A stretch of 64,000 nt of DNA from Pirellulales bacterium (GTDB lineage: Bacteria; Planctomycetota; Planctomycetia; Pirellulales; Thermoguttaceae): assembly GCA_016935315.1 (NCBI GenBank), contig JAFGRD010000039.1:1-64000 (forward strand), read 5' to 3'. Below are positions 55,710-63,656 of the stretch, in pieces. The notes under the pieces were generated by a model. The model made no database searches. It worked only from the letters and a program-made list of their open reading frames with translations, and was not told the origin of the DNA. The position numbers and the translations under genes were made by a program. Within the stretch, counting starts at the first letter, position 1. Every line of letters starts with the position of its first letter.

Positions 55710-57902
55710 CTACCGTATGTGATAGCTCAAGATGGCTTTCGAATCAACCCGTCCGGGCGTGCGCGCTATCGACGCCTGCACACTCCATGCGCGAGGGCGA
55801 CCAACGGGAACCCGACTTGTCCGGCCTTCCGTTGGTTGGCCTGGATCATTCACAATGCAAACATCACTAGAACGTCCACGCCGTGCACGCCGGAGTCCGG
55901 ACAGCAGCAACCCGCAAAATGCCAGGGATAGCATGCTCATCGTCGTCGGCTCGGGAAGGACGAGGCACCCGTGGTAGACGCCGGATTTATTATCGACCGT
56001 ATAGGCAAACCGCAAGTCCTCAAGCAAGTCCGTTCCAACGAGGCCGTCGCCGATCACGTCGCCCAGCCAATGGTTGCCCACAAGCGTGAAGAGAAGATTG
56101 CCGCTGATTCGATCGTCCTGATCCTCCTGGAATAGTCCCAGGTTTTCCGCGGCTTCGCCGGTGAAGACACCATCTCGCGACTCCAGCACATACCCGTTGA
56201 TCAAGACATCGCGTGTCTCAATCGTGAGACCGCCCGGCCTGACGACCAGCCGCACCGTACCGCCCGTCTCTTCGTTTCGGATCACTTGGGCATAGGATCC
56301 GGTCCCGAATAGGTTGGCTGCCAGGACGGCCTGGATGTCGATGCCGTTGACCACTGCATCGCCGGTAAAATCACCCTCGGTCCAGTCGGCCGGGATGCCG
56401 GTGCCGAACTTGCCGGCCGCCAGTATCGCCTGGATGTCGAGGCCGTTGACTTGCCGATCCCCATTCGCATCTCCGTCGGCGGCCTGGAACAAAGACACGC
56501 TCACGGCGTCCTCGGTGTACGCGACACCCCGGTGAAAGACGCCCGAGCCAAGGTGCTCGCCCAGGTCCGGTTGTTGGTCGAAGACTCCGCGAACGGCCCC
56601 GCTGCTGAGCACGATACGCTCCGCGTCACCAACGCACGGTAGTCTGCCAATGGCCCCCAGCCTCAGCTTTGAGCCCGGCAAGATCTCGATCTCGCCGCCG
56701 GCCGCAAGCAAGCCGTTTCGAGGACCACCGACTTCGCAAGTATACTGCGCGTCATCCAGCCTCAGCGTGTCGTCAATACTTAGTCTTCCATGGGGCGCGA
56801 CCCTCAGCACTGCGGCATGCAAGTCTGCCGTTTCTGCGATCAGAGTGCCGCCGATTTGCAGTGTGCCGTCAGTTGCCTCGACATCGGCAAAGACCTCCAG
56901 CGTCGCCGCGTCGACGACCACGACTTGCCCGCCGCTGCGAACCTCCAGCGAGTAGGCCCCTGAGTTGCCCGACACGGTAACTGTCTTGCTCGGCACGACT
57001 GCGCCAGTGGCAATGTTGGGCACGCCATTGGCGGGGGCGCCGTGCCAGCGCCCGGCCGCGTTCCAGTCGCCGTCGCTCAGGCCGTCCCAAGTCAAGACCG
57101 GCTCGGGCAGTACGATCAGCGGCTCGTCGGCCATGGCCGCGGCGATCTGCTCGACATAATGCGGCACGAACGTATCCGCGGATCCGACGGCACCGGGGCT
57201 GTCGGCGTCCTCCCAGATATACCAGTGGATTCCGACCAGCGCCGGCATGCCGTCGTAGATCGCAAGGCTCGGCCCGCCTGAATCGCCCGATTGGAGATAA
57301 GACTCGTCGGCACCGACGCCCCCAAGTTCGTCGAAGTCGAAATGATAGCTGACGCCCCGACTGCCAAAACTGTCGGTGACCGTCTCGTAGGTATTGGGAT
57401 CGATCGTATTGCGTCCCAGGCGAACGCTGGACCAAGAGGGGAGGGTGTCGGATCGCCCAAAGGTGTAGATCTCCAGGTGGTCATAGTCGGAATCGGCAGG
57501 CAGCGAGAGAATGGGATACGTGGCAACCTCACGACTGACCGGAGTCGTCAACTTCCCCAGCCACAAATCCGTCCCCGCGATCTGCGTCCCCGATTCGATG
57601 GCGTGAATCTCAACCGGCCCCTCCGGATCGTTCGTGCTGCAGAAATAGAGCGAGCCGCCGCTATCGTGATGGTGTGCGGCGCTGAGGAAGTAACGAGGCG
57701 AGATCATCGTAGCCCAACAGTAGCGACGCCCAACACCCGAGAGATCGTACGGATCGCCGAGGAAGTCCTTGTCTGGATCTGAAGGATCGAAGAACCGGTC
57801 GTGCCTCAGCGGCTCGTACGACTGAAGCTGCATCGCCGCCGAGACCGGGAGGCCCTGCACGAGAAGACAGGCCGAGACTGTGACCGGCAACCACTGGTGC
57901 AT
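55710..57902 (-). CDS. Trypsin-like protease with dockerin-like repeats and displaced PEP-CTERM
   Basis: About 730 residues. A signal peptide (about 1-23) precedes a trypsin-fold domain with a complete triad: His77 (LSAAHH), Asp112 (AGTDLWLG) and Ser208 (GDSGGPS). A beta-rich linker of about 230 residues follows, then a dockerin/EF-hand-like pair (DGDANGDRQVNGLDIQAIL and GDAVVNGIDIQAVL). Near the end is a PEP-CTERM sorting signal: PEPTTMSML, a hydrophobic stretch and RRARR. Unusually the frame does not stop there: it runs through copy 3 of the 104-bp repeat and adds about 50 unrelated residues, which should impair exosortase recognition. ATG 57902 begins the signal peptide; the frame is open to 58001. 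Copy 4 of the repeat and a good promoter lie just upstream. Confidence 0.88.
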   Translation of the reverse strand: MHQWLPVTVSACLLVQGLPVSAAMQLQSYEPLRHDRFFDPSDPDKDFLGDPYDLSGVGRRYCWATMISPRYFLSAAHHHDSGGSLYFCSTNDPEGPVEIHAIESGTQIAGTDLWLGKLTTPVSREVATYPILSLPADSDYDHLEIYTFGRSDTLPSWSSVRLGRNTIDPNTYETVTDSFGSRGVSYHFDFDELGGVGADESYLQSGDSGGPSLAIYDGMPALVGIHWYIWEDADSPGAVGSADTFVPHYVEQIAAAMADEPLIVLPEPVLTWDGLSDGDWNAAGRWHGAPANGVPNIATGAVVPSKTVTVSGNSGAYSLEVRSGGQVVVVDAATLEVFADVEATDGTLQIGGTLIAETADLHAAVLRVAPHGRLSIDDTLRLDDAQYTCEVGGPRNGLLAAGGEIEILPGSKLRLGAIGRLPCVGDAERIVLSSGAVRGVFDQQPDLGEHLGSGVFHRGVAYTEDAVSVSLFQAADGDANGDRQVNGLDIQAILAAGKFGTGIPADWTEGDFTGDAVVNGIDIQAVLAANLFGTGSYAQVIRNEETGGTVRLVVRPGGLTIETRDVLINGYVLESRDGVFTGEAAENLGLFQEDQDDRISGNLLFTLVGNHWLGDVIGDGLVGTDLLEDLRFAYTVDNKSGVYHGCLVLPEPTTMSMLSLAFCGLLLSGLRRARRGRSSDVCIVNDPGQPTEGRTSRVPVGRPRAWSVQASIARTPGRVDSKAILSYHIR
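55767..55870 (-). repeat. 104-bp palindromic repeat, copy 3 (inside the protease frame)
   Basis: Ends TATCGACGCCTGC and (minus strand) CTAGTGATGTTTGC; apex pairs CCAACGGGAA with TTCCGTTGG. It is translated as the C-terminal extension of the protease (starting SDVCIVNDPG) and lies 81-117 nt upstream of the next minus-strand gene, the RGP-like glycosyltransferase, in the same orientation. Confidence 0.9.
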
Positions 57903-58002
57903 CGTGTTGAGACTCTCGCAAACTCTGTCGCCACCCCGCGGACAACGGCTCCACGGCGCTGGGGCGTTCCCAGCATCGCGCCACCCCATTGGGAATTCCA
58001 CC

Positions 58003-58106
58003 TATTGACGTTTGCACAGTCGATGCGCGAGGGCGACCAACGGGAGCCCGGTTCTTCCGGCCTCCCGTTGGTCGGTCTTGATCACTCGCAACGCAGACAT
58101 CAATAA
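58003..58106 (-). repeat. 104-bp palindromic repeat, copy 4
   Basis: Ends TATTGACGTTTGC and (minus strand) TTATTGATGTCTGC; apex pairs CCAACGGGAG with CTCCCGTTGG. It lies 100 nt before the protease start in the same orientation. Its upstream edge falls about 6-7 nt after a TATATT -10 box, where transcription would be expected to begin. Confidence 0.9.
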
Positions 58107-58111
58107 GTTCC

Positions 58112-58139
58112 AATATAACAAGAATCTGCGAGAACGCAA
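58112..58139 (-). promoter_or_regulatory. Promoter candidate abutting repeat copy 4
   Basis: On the minus strand: TTGCGT (58139-58134), a 16-nt spacer and TATATT (58117-58112) with TGT before it (extended -10). The predicted start near 58105 coincides with the first base of the repeat. Confidence 0.55.
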
Positions 58140-58308
58140 GGACCCGGATGGAGGGTTCTCGATGGACCGTTCGGGCTGATTTCAATCACCGGATTGCCCC
58201 TCTTTGCACTTAAATACCCATCCACCTCCAGAGCCGCCCTCTTCAGCGGCACTCGCTCCATCCTTTCCGGAGCCAGCAGGACGTGTTATGATGAATGGTC
58301 CGTGAGGC

Positions 58309-58348
58309 CGCTGGCCGGGCTCCGAGTGCGCTGGCCGGGCTCCGAGTG
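58309..58348. repeat. 20-bp tandem duplication
   Basis: CGCTGGCCGGGCTCCGAGTG occurs twice in a row, 45-84 nt upstream of the cupin start. It looks like a recent slippage duplication; its effect is unknown. Confidence 0.8.
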
Positions 58349-58392
58349 CGATTGCCGGCCGCGGTAGTATCTGCAGATCAGGGGATTGGCCC

Positions 58393-58776
58393 ATGGCCAT
58401 GCGAATGCGGAAGCTGGAGCCACAGTGCAACTTGTCGACGGTACGGGACGAGCGCGGGGGAATTTTTACGTTTCTCCCCTTGGATCTGCCCATCGTTGAG
58501 TTCAGCTTCATTTTCACCGCCGCCGGCAGAACACGAGGGTTCCATTTTCACGAGGAATTCGACGAATACGTGCTGATCACCGAGGGCCATGGAGTGTACG
58601 TGGAGAAGGGAAGCGACGGCCGGGAATACCCCCTGAAAATGGCGGCCGGGGAGTGTGTTCATTTCCCCCGCACGATGCCGCACACGCTCTATGCCATCAC
58701 GGACGTCCGCATGGTGGCTTTGCTGACGAAGCGGTGGGACGATTGCGACAGGCCCCTGGTGAGGATCGACGACTGA
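58393..58776 (+). CDS. Small cupin protein (sugar-isomerase-like)
   Basis: 127-residue single-domain cupin. The metal-binding motifs are GFHFHEEFDEYVLITEG (His, His, Glu) and HFPRTMPHTLYA (His), the two-motif cupin pattern. It resembles small sugar-nucleotide isomerase/WxcM-like cupins, but dTDP-sugar activity is not certain. The stop overlaps the start of the epimerase gene (TGATG), indicating translational coupling and a shared sugar-nucleotide pathway. ATG 58393 is the given start; a 20-bp tandem duplication lies upstream. Confidence 0.82.
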   Translation: MAMRMRKLEPQCNLSTVRDERGGIFTFLPLDLPIVEFSFIFTAAGRTRGFHFHEEFDEYVLITEGHGVYVEKGSDGREYPLKMAAGECVHFPRTMPHTLYAITDVRMVALLTKRWDDCDRPLVRIDD

Positions 58777-59708
58777 TGCTGCCGAGAGTGCTGATCACCG
58801 GTGGCGCCGGATACAGCGGAACCGTCCTCGCTGCGTTGCTCGCCGACCACGGCTATCCGGTGACGATATTCGACTGTTTTCAATGGGGTGAAAACCCCGT
58901 TTTGCACCTCGTCCGCAAAGGCGTCCAAGTCGTTCGCGGAGACGTTACCGTAAGGGACGACGTCAGCCGCGTCGTCAAGAATCACGACGTGGTGGTCCAT
59001 CTGGCGGCGCTGGTCGGATTTCCCCTCTGCGATCAGCATCCCCGGATGGCTCGGGAAGTCAACGTCGGCGGAACGAAGAACGTGCTCGCGGCCTCCAGCG
59101 CGCAGCAGCAGTTGATCTGTGCCTCGTCAGGTTCGGTCTACGGCAAGGTCGAGGGCGCATGTACCGAGCAAACACCTGCCAGACCGATGAGTCTCTACGG
59201 CAAGACCAAGGCCGAGGCCGAGAAAATGGTCCTTGATGCCGGTGGCGTGGCGATGCGGCTGGCAAGTCTCTTCGGCGTCAGCGCTTGCATGCGGTTCGAC
59301 CTTCTGGTCAATGCCTTCGTCTACCGGGCAATTCACCTCGGCTGGACCGTGCTGTATCGGCCGGGCGATCGGAGAACGTTGTTGCACGTTGCCGACGCCG
59401 CCACCGGCTATCTGTTGGCGATCCAGAACTACGAGCGGATTCGCGGCGAAGTGTTCAACGTTGGCGACGAGTCGCTCAATTGCACCAAGCAGTGTGTCGT
59501 CGATCGCGTGGCGAACCGTTTTCCCATGAAAGTGATCGTGGCCGACGCGGGCGAAGACCCCGACATGAGGGACTACACGGTATGCTATGCCAGGATTCGC
59601 GAGCGACTTGGGTTTGCCGCCCAAACAGGGCTCGACGCCGGAATTCGAGAAGTCGGGGAAGCCGCGGGATTCTGCGGGCTGAAGATGGGTTGGCGGTTCG
59701 CGCCGTGA
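58776..59708 (+). CDS. NAD-dependent sugar epimerase/dehydratase (SDR)
   Basis: 310-residue extended short-chain dehydrogenase. Rossmann motif TGGAGYSG (about residues 9-16), GDV cofactor loop (VVRGDVTVRDDV), HLAALVG, catalytic Ser in CASSGSVYG and YxxxK in LYGKTKAEAE. It acts on a nucleotide-activated sugar (epimerisation or 4,6-dehydration); the exact substrate is not predictable. Its ATG overlaps the cupin stop, and the pair probably provides an unusual sugar for the surrounding polysaccharide genes. Repeat copy 5 follows 22 nt after the stop. Confidence 0.92.
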   Translation: MLPRVLITGGAGYSGTVLAALLADHGYPVTIFDCFQWGENPVLHLVRKGVQVVRGDVTVRDDVSRVVKNHDVVVHLAALVGFPLCDQHPRMAREVNVGGTKNVLAASSAQQQLICASSGSVYGKVEGACTEQTPARPMSLYGKTKAEAEKMVLDAGGVAMRLASLFGVSACMRFDLLVNAFVYRAIHLGWTVLYRPGDRRTLLHVADAATGYLLAIQNYERIRGEVFNVGDESLNCTKQCVVDRVANRFPMKVIVADAGEDPDMRDYTVCYARIRERLGFAAQTGLDAGIREVGEAAGFCGLKMGWRFAP

Positions 59709-59730
59709 CCGGAGAAGAGAGGCTATTGGA

Positions 59731-59834
59731 TTGTTGATGTCTGCATCGCGAATGATCAAGGCCGACCCACGCGGGGCCGGAAGAATCGGCCTCCTGTTGG
59801 TGGCCCTCGCGCATGGACCGTGCGAACGTCAATA
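59731..59834 (+). repeat. 104-bp palindromic repeat, copy 5 (opposite strand)
   Basis: Plus-strand start TTGTTGATGTCTGC, end GTCAATA; inverted relative to copies 1-4 but again reading toward the next gene (radical SAM, start 64 nt away). The apex is more diverged (CCCACGCGGGGCCGG, loop, then TCGGCCTCCTGTTGG), with several mismatches, so it is the oldest-looking copy. Confidence 0.85.
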
Positions 59835-59898
59835 GAGGTCCTGCGAGAGGCCGCTCGTCTCCCGGCCGCCTTTGCCCGGCAAAACGAGGAACCGCCGT

Positions 59899-61347
59899 GT
59901 GAGAGTCTTGCTGATCTACCCCTGTGAGATGTCCGTCTACAAGGGCACTCGCTTCGAGTTCAAGCAGACGCAGGAGTGCCTTCCTCCGCTGAACGTGGCG
60001 GTGCTGGCCGGCGCCTTGCGTCGCGCCGGACACGAAGTGCGGGCAGTCGACTTGCAGGTGGAGGCGGCCCCCGAAGCGATCCTGCGCCAAACCGTCGTGA
60101 CCTGGCGCCCGGATATAGTGGGAATCAGCTTCAAGACCCCCGTGGTCGGCCAGGCACGGCACCTGGTGGCGCTGATCCGACGGATTGCGCCCGAGGTGCT
60201 CCTCGTCGGCGGCGGCGTCCACGCCACGCATTTTCCCAGGCAGTCGCTGGCGGAAATCGATCTGGACGTGGTCGTGATTGGCGAAGGCGACGAAACGATC
60301 GTTCGCCTTGCCGATGGGCAACCCCTGGCTGAAATCGACGACGTCGCGTATCGGCGAGAGGGCGAGATCGTCGTCAACTCCGACTTCGACGAGCTCGGGC
60401 ACGTCTGCTTGCGTCACATCATCGAGAACTTGGATGAGCTGGCGTATCCCGACTGGGGAGTATTCGACCTCCGCAAGTATCCGCCGGTGTCGCGACTGTT
60501 CTACGACGCCGTGCCCGTGGGCTTTCTGGAAACCAGCCGTGGCTGCCGGGGACAGTGCGTTTTCTGCTCCAAGGGCGTCTACGGTTCCACTTGGCGAGCG
60601 AAGAGTCCGCGTCGAGTCGTCGATGAAATCGAGCAGATGTTGGACTACGGATTTCGCGAAATCGAAATTGTCGACGACAGTTTCACCACGGTTCCCGACC
60701 GGGCCGTGGCCATTTGTGAGGAGATCCTTCGTAGGAAACTGCAATTCCCCTGGTGCTGCCGCAATGGGCTTCGCGTCAACGACGTTAATCAGGAGTTTTT
60801 CTACCTGGCTCGCAAGGCAGGACTCCACTTGCTCGCCCTGGGGTTCGAAACGGGAAACGAGGAGCTGCTTCGGCGGATGAAGAAGGGCGCCACGCTCCAG
60901 CGCGGTCGGCAGGCCGCCCGTTGGGCCAAACAGGCCGGCATGACTGTCATGGGCTATTTTCTGATGGGATTGCCCGGAGAGACGGAGCAGACGCTGCAGG
61001 AGACGATCGACTACGCCTGTTCGCTCTCAATCGATTTCGTCAAATACAATCTGGCCATTCCGCTGCCCGGCACGCGTTTGCACGATATGTGGAAGGACCG
61101 CATCAAGGTAACGCACTGGGGACAATACAACTTTCACGTTCCCCCCCGCGGCCTCTACGACCATCCCGATCTCGATTGGGATACCTTGGAGGCCTACGTC
61201 CGCCGAGGATATCGCCGCTTCTACCTGCGGGCCGGCTATCTGCTGGGACAACTGGTGCGATTGACACGGCAGCGCCGTCTTCAGGTCAGCGCCGCAACGG
61301 CATGGAACCTGCTTCGGGGCCCTCGGGAACAGCACACGGAAGACTGA
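59899..61347 (+). CDS. B12-binding-type radical SAM enzyme
   Basis: About 482 residues. The N-terminal cobalamin-binding-like domain (VRVLLIYPCEM, DIVGISFKTP, LLVGGGVHATHFP) is followed by a radical SAM barrel with the 4Fe-4S motif CRGQCVFC (CxxxCxxC) in SRGCRGQCVFC and MGYFLMGLPGETEQT. Such class B enzymes methylate, rearrange or link unreactive carbons; here the substrate is unknown but the setting points to a sugar or lipid-linked intermediate. GTG 59899 has GAGGAA 7 nt upstream; TTG 59872 is an alternative. Repeat copy 5 forms the leader. Convergent with the following GT2 gene. Confidence 0.9.
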   Translation: MRVLLIYPCEMSVYKGTRFEFKQTQECLPPLNVAVLAGALRRAGHEVRAVDLQVEAAPEAILRQTVVTWRPDIVGISFKTPVVGQARHLVALIRRIAPEVLLVGGGVHATHFPRQSLAEIDLDVVVIGEGDETIVRLADGQPLAEIDDVAYRREGEIVVNSDFDELGHVCLRHIIENLDELAYPDWGVFDLRKYPPVSRLFYDAVPVGFLETSRGCRGQCVFCSKGVYGSTWRAKSPRRVVDEIEQMLDYGFREIEIVDDSFTTVPDRAVAICEEILRRKLQFPWCCRNGLRVNDVNQEFFYLARKAGLHLLALGFETGNEELLRRMKKGATLQRGRQAARWAKQAGMTVMGYFLMGLPGETEQTLQETIDYACSLSIDFVKYNLAIPLPGTRLHDMWKDRIKVTHWGQYNFHVPPRGLYDHPDLDWDTLEAYVRRGYRRFYLRAGYLLGQLVRLTRQRRLQVSAATAWNLLRGPREQHTED

Positions 61348-61406
61348 CCGGGTGCGCCCGCATTGTCAGCGACCATCGCAACGACCGGCTGGCTCTCACG
61401 CCGTCG

Positions 61407-62135
61407 TTAACTGGGCCGTATCCGATCTCGAGGCTGAAACCTTATGCGAATTGCCAAAGGCACGTATTCCAGCATCTGTCGGTACGAGCCGGCTGACTCG
61501 CCTTCACGGCGTGATCGCCAGCGGCAGGGGACTTCGGCAATGCGGGCGCCCAGGCGAAGCGGTTTGAGCAGGCACTCCAACAAGAACGGGTGCCCCAACT
61601 CCTCCCAGCAAATGCCGTCGAGCACCTCACGGCGATACAGCCGATAGGCGAATGTCAAATCGGTCAGGGGGGCGAAATACAGCAAGCGGAAGCAGCGCTG
61701 AAACGCCCAGTTCAGCAGCATTCTCATGCGTCCATAATCCTCAAACCCCCCGCCGGTCAGCCAACGTGACCCGGAGACGATGTCCCAGCAGCCCTCCTGC
61801 ATCTTTTCGACGAATCCGGGGATCAACTCGGGATCCGTTTCCAAGTCACTGGCCATCAGCATGACGTGCGAGCCGTTGGCCTGTGCGAATGCCTCGCGCA
61901 AGGCCCCGCCTAAATGGGGCAATTGCTGTCGGTAGACGCGAACGTCGTCGGGCGACCCCTGCGCGACCTGGCGGGCCACTTGCAGACTCTCGGGAGTTGA
62001 TCGCTCGGCGGTGACGATCAGCACTTCGTGCAGATAGTCCGTAGCCAAACGACGGATCGTCTGCACCGTGGCCCGTAACGAGTCGGTCTCGTTGAGAACC
62101 GGCAGCACAAAGGTAATAGCCAGTTTCTCCGCCAA
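61407..62135 (-). CDS. GT2 glycosyltransferase
   Basis: 242-residue GT-A family 2 enzyme: FVLPVLNETDSL at the start, metal-binding SDLETDPEL (DxE/D region), GSRWLTGGG, and a later CRWRSRREGES typical of the family. No C-terminal membrane anchor. The start is a TTG (62135) with GAGG about 5 nt upstream. It probably adds a sugar in the local pathway. The two hairpins just upstream separate it from the PEP-CTERM gene's transcript. Confidence 0.88.
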   Translation of the reverse strand: MAEKLAITFVLPVLNETDSLRATVQTIRRLATDYLHEVLIVTAERSTPESLQVARQVAQGSPDDVRVYRQQLPHLGGALREAFAQANGSHVMLMASDLETDPELIPGFVEKMQEGCWDIVSGSRWLTGGGFEDYGRMRMLLNWAFQRCFRLLYFAPLTDLTFAYRLYRREVLDGICWEELGHPFLLECLLKPLRLGARIAEVPCRWRSRREGESAGSYRQMLEYVPLAIRIRFQPRDRIRPS

Positions 62136-62177
62136 CGTGCCCTCGGACTCGCTGCCTGCCGAAAGGAAAGGTCACCC

Positions 62178-62220
62178 AAGAAAAGCAATGGGCCCACCAT
62201 TGTGGTGGGCCTGTTGCTTT
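62178..62220 (-). terminator. Intrinsic terminator of the PEP-CTERM gene
   Basis: GGCCCACCA and TGGTGGGCC pair perfectly over a 3-nt loop, extended by AAAGCAA/TTGCTTT. On the minus strand a T-rich run (TTTTCTT) follows, completing a rho-independent terminator about 70 nt after the PEP-CTERM stop. Confidence 0.8.
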
Positions 62221-62231
62221 GTGTCAAGCAC

Positions 62232-62279
62232 CCTGTTTCAGACTGCCGTTGGAGGCAGCTTTGTGCAGCCTGAAACAGG
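62232..62279. promoter_or_regulatory. Second hairpin, 3' of the PEP-CTERM gene
   Basis: CCTGTTTCAG (62232-62241) and CTGAAACAGG (62270-62279) are perfectly complementary, extended by CTGC/GCAG. It lies between the stop codon and the terminator and could protect the mRNA 3' end. Confidence 0.6.
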
Positions 62280-62291
62280 CCAAATCGCTTT

Positions 62292-63089
62292 CTATCGCTT
62301 CCGCCAACGCCAGGTGCCCACAACCACCAACAGCGCTCCGAGAGCCGACAGCGAGACCAGCGTCGAAGGTTCGGGGACTGCTACCACGCTATCCAACTCG
62401 AAATCGACGTTGGGAGTGGGAGTTCCCGAGTTGTTGAACTCAAACGTCAGGCTTTCCACGCTGCCGAACACGTTGACCGGAAAGGCGGCAAAGGGTATGT
62501 CGTAAACGAAGGGGGTTCCCGATTCGGGGACCAGGAGGTTGACCGTCGTCGGAGTGCCGCCGGCGCCGACGGCTGTAACGGCCAGGCCCAAAGCAAGCGC
62601 GTTGCCTCCGTCGACACTGTTAAACGCCAGTTGGAGTCTGTCGTTGACGCCGCCATCGGTCAGGTCCACCGGTCCCAATCCCTTCGCGTCGACCAAGGCG
62701 CCGCTTGAATCCATATCAACGCCGTCATATTGGGCAGTCACGCGTGTTCCGGCGCGCCCATAGGTTCCCACCTCAAGCACTCCATTCCCATAGACAGGCT
62801 CGTAGCCAATGATACCGGCAGCGGAAATCGGCAAAGGCGTTCCCACGACCTGGACAAGGATATCGCGCTCTCCACCAAGAACGCCGACAACCGTATCCTT
62901 ATTGAGGAACGGGTTGCCGCTGCCCCAAGGTGCGAGCCCCGGAACGAAGAAGTTCGTTCCCGGGTTAGGGTTGTCGAACGAATCAATCACAATCGTGTTC
63001 GCGAGGGTCGCGGCAGGGTTGACCACCAACGCACATACGAAGAAAAGACCAATTGCCAACGAGAACAAAGCCTTAAGACGATGACACAT
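62292..63089 (-). CDS. Secreted PEP-CTERM protein
   Basis: 265 residues: a signal peptide (about 8-30), a beta-rich extracellular domain with an Asp/Gly-rich repeat-like core (DSFDNPNPGTNFFVPG, NSVDGGNALALG) and a canonical PEP-CTERM tail (VPEPSTLVSLSALG, hydrophobic stretch, WRWRKR), recognised by exosortase for surface anchoring. No enzymatic residue is seen; probably a surface or matrix protein. ATG 63089 has AAAGGAGG upstream, one of the best ribosome-binding sites in the window. A TTGACA-N18-TACAAT promoter lies about 120 nt upstream and an intrinsic terminator follows, so it is a single-gene unit. Confidence 0.9.
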   Translation of the reverse strand: MCHRLKALFSLAIGLFFVCALVVNPAATLANTIVIDSFDNPNPGTNFFVPGLAPWGSGNPFLNKDTVVGVLGGERDILVQVVGTPLPISAAGIIGYEPVYGNGVLEVGTYGRAGTRVTAQYDGVDMDSSGALVDAKGLGPVDLTDGGVNDRLQLAFNSVDGGNALALGLAVTAVGAGGTPTTVNLLVPESGTPFVYDIPFAAFPVNVFGSVESLTFEFNNSGTPTPNVDFELDSVVAVPEPSTLVSLSALGALLVVVGTWRWRKR

Positions 63090-63210
63090 AGCTGCCTCCT
63101 TTTGGGCGGTCGCCCAACATGTGGTAATCCCGGTGCGGGAATCAAGGCTCTAGGTTCTGGTAGGAAGGTTCGATCATCGAGAACTCGCTACCATCCCGTA
63201 TACTCTACCT

Positions 63211-63240
63211 ATTGTAATGGACGGCAAGAACCCATGTCAA
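63211..63240 (-). promoter_or_regulatory. Strong sigma-70-like promoter
   Basis: On the minus strand: TTGACA (63240-63235), an 18-nt spacer, then TACAAT (63216-63211). Predicted start near 63204, giving a leader of about 115 nt before the PEP-CTERM gene. Confidence 0.65.
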
Positions 63241-63656
63241 CGATTTTTACTGCGTAGACCCGATATCTTCCATTATATAGTGGGTAGTCTGCCCAGCGGC
63301 TGCGGCCTCTTGCCAACCTCAATTGCCGGACCCCTCCACAGGCACACAGCCTTTCCTTGACTCCATCACAATCGCCAAACACCGCCGATTTTACAGAATC
63401 AGACCAGCTTGTCAAGCAACTCCGGAGCGAGCAGCCCAATTTTTCTGAGAAAAAGTCCGAAGCCGCCAAAACGACCGCTGGCACGCCATAAAGACAATAC
63501 TGCAGGGTTGTATGGCTACCTCGCACGAAGGTGGTCCTCGTCCGGTTTACGCCGACAAGACATCCGCACCGGGGCGTCTCCAGTCGGGGCGTCTCCAATC
63601 GACGGTGGCCGGACGGAATCCACCTCCGATCGCCCGTCGCCCGGGTCGGCTTGCCC
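63241..63656. other. Intergenic, no gene seen
   Basis: This 416-nt region lies between the PEP-CTERM promoter and the UDP-GlcNAc 2-epimerase stop. A TATAAT occurs at 63277-63272 on the minus strand but without a -35, and an AT-rich hairpin at 63440-63454 is too weak to call. Nothing else is recognised. Confidence 0.35.

Noticed and set aside
59476-60828. Minus-strand open frame of 450 codons
   Set aside because: Spans two plus-strand genes and repeat copy 5; it is the shadow of both.
63272-63277. TATAAT on the minus strand as a second promoter for the PEP-CTERM gene
   Set aside because: No -35 at acceptable spacing; the TTGACA-N18-TACAAT site downstream is much better.
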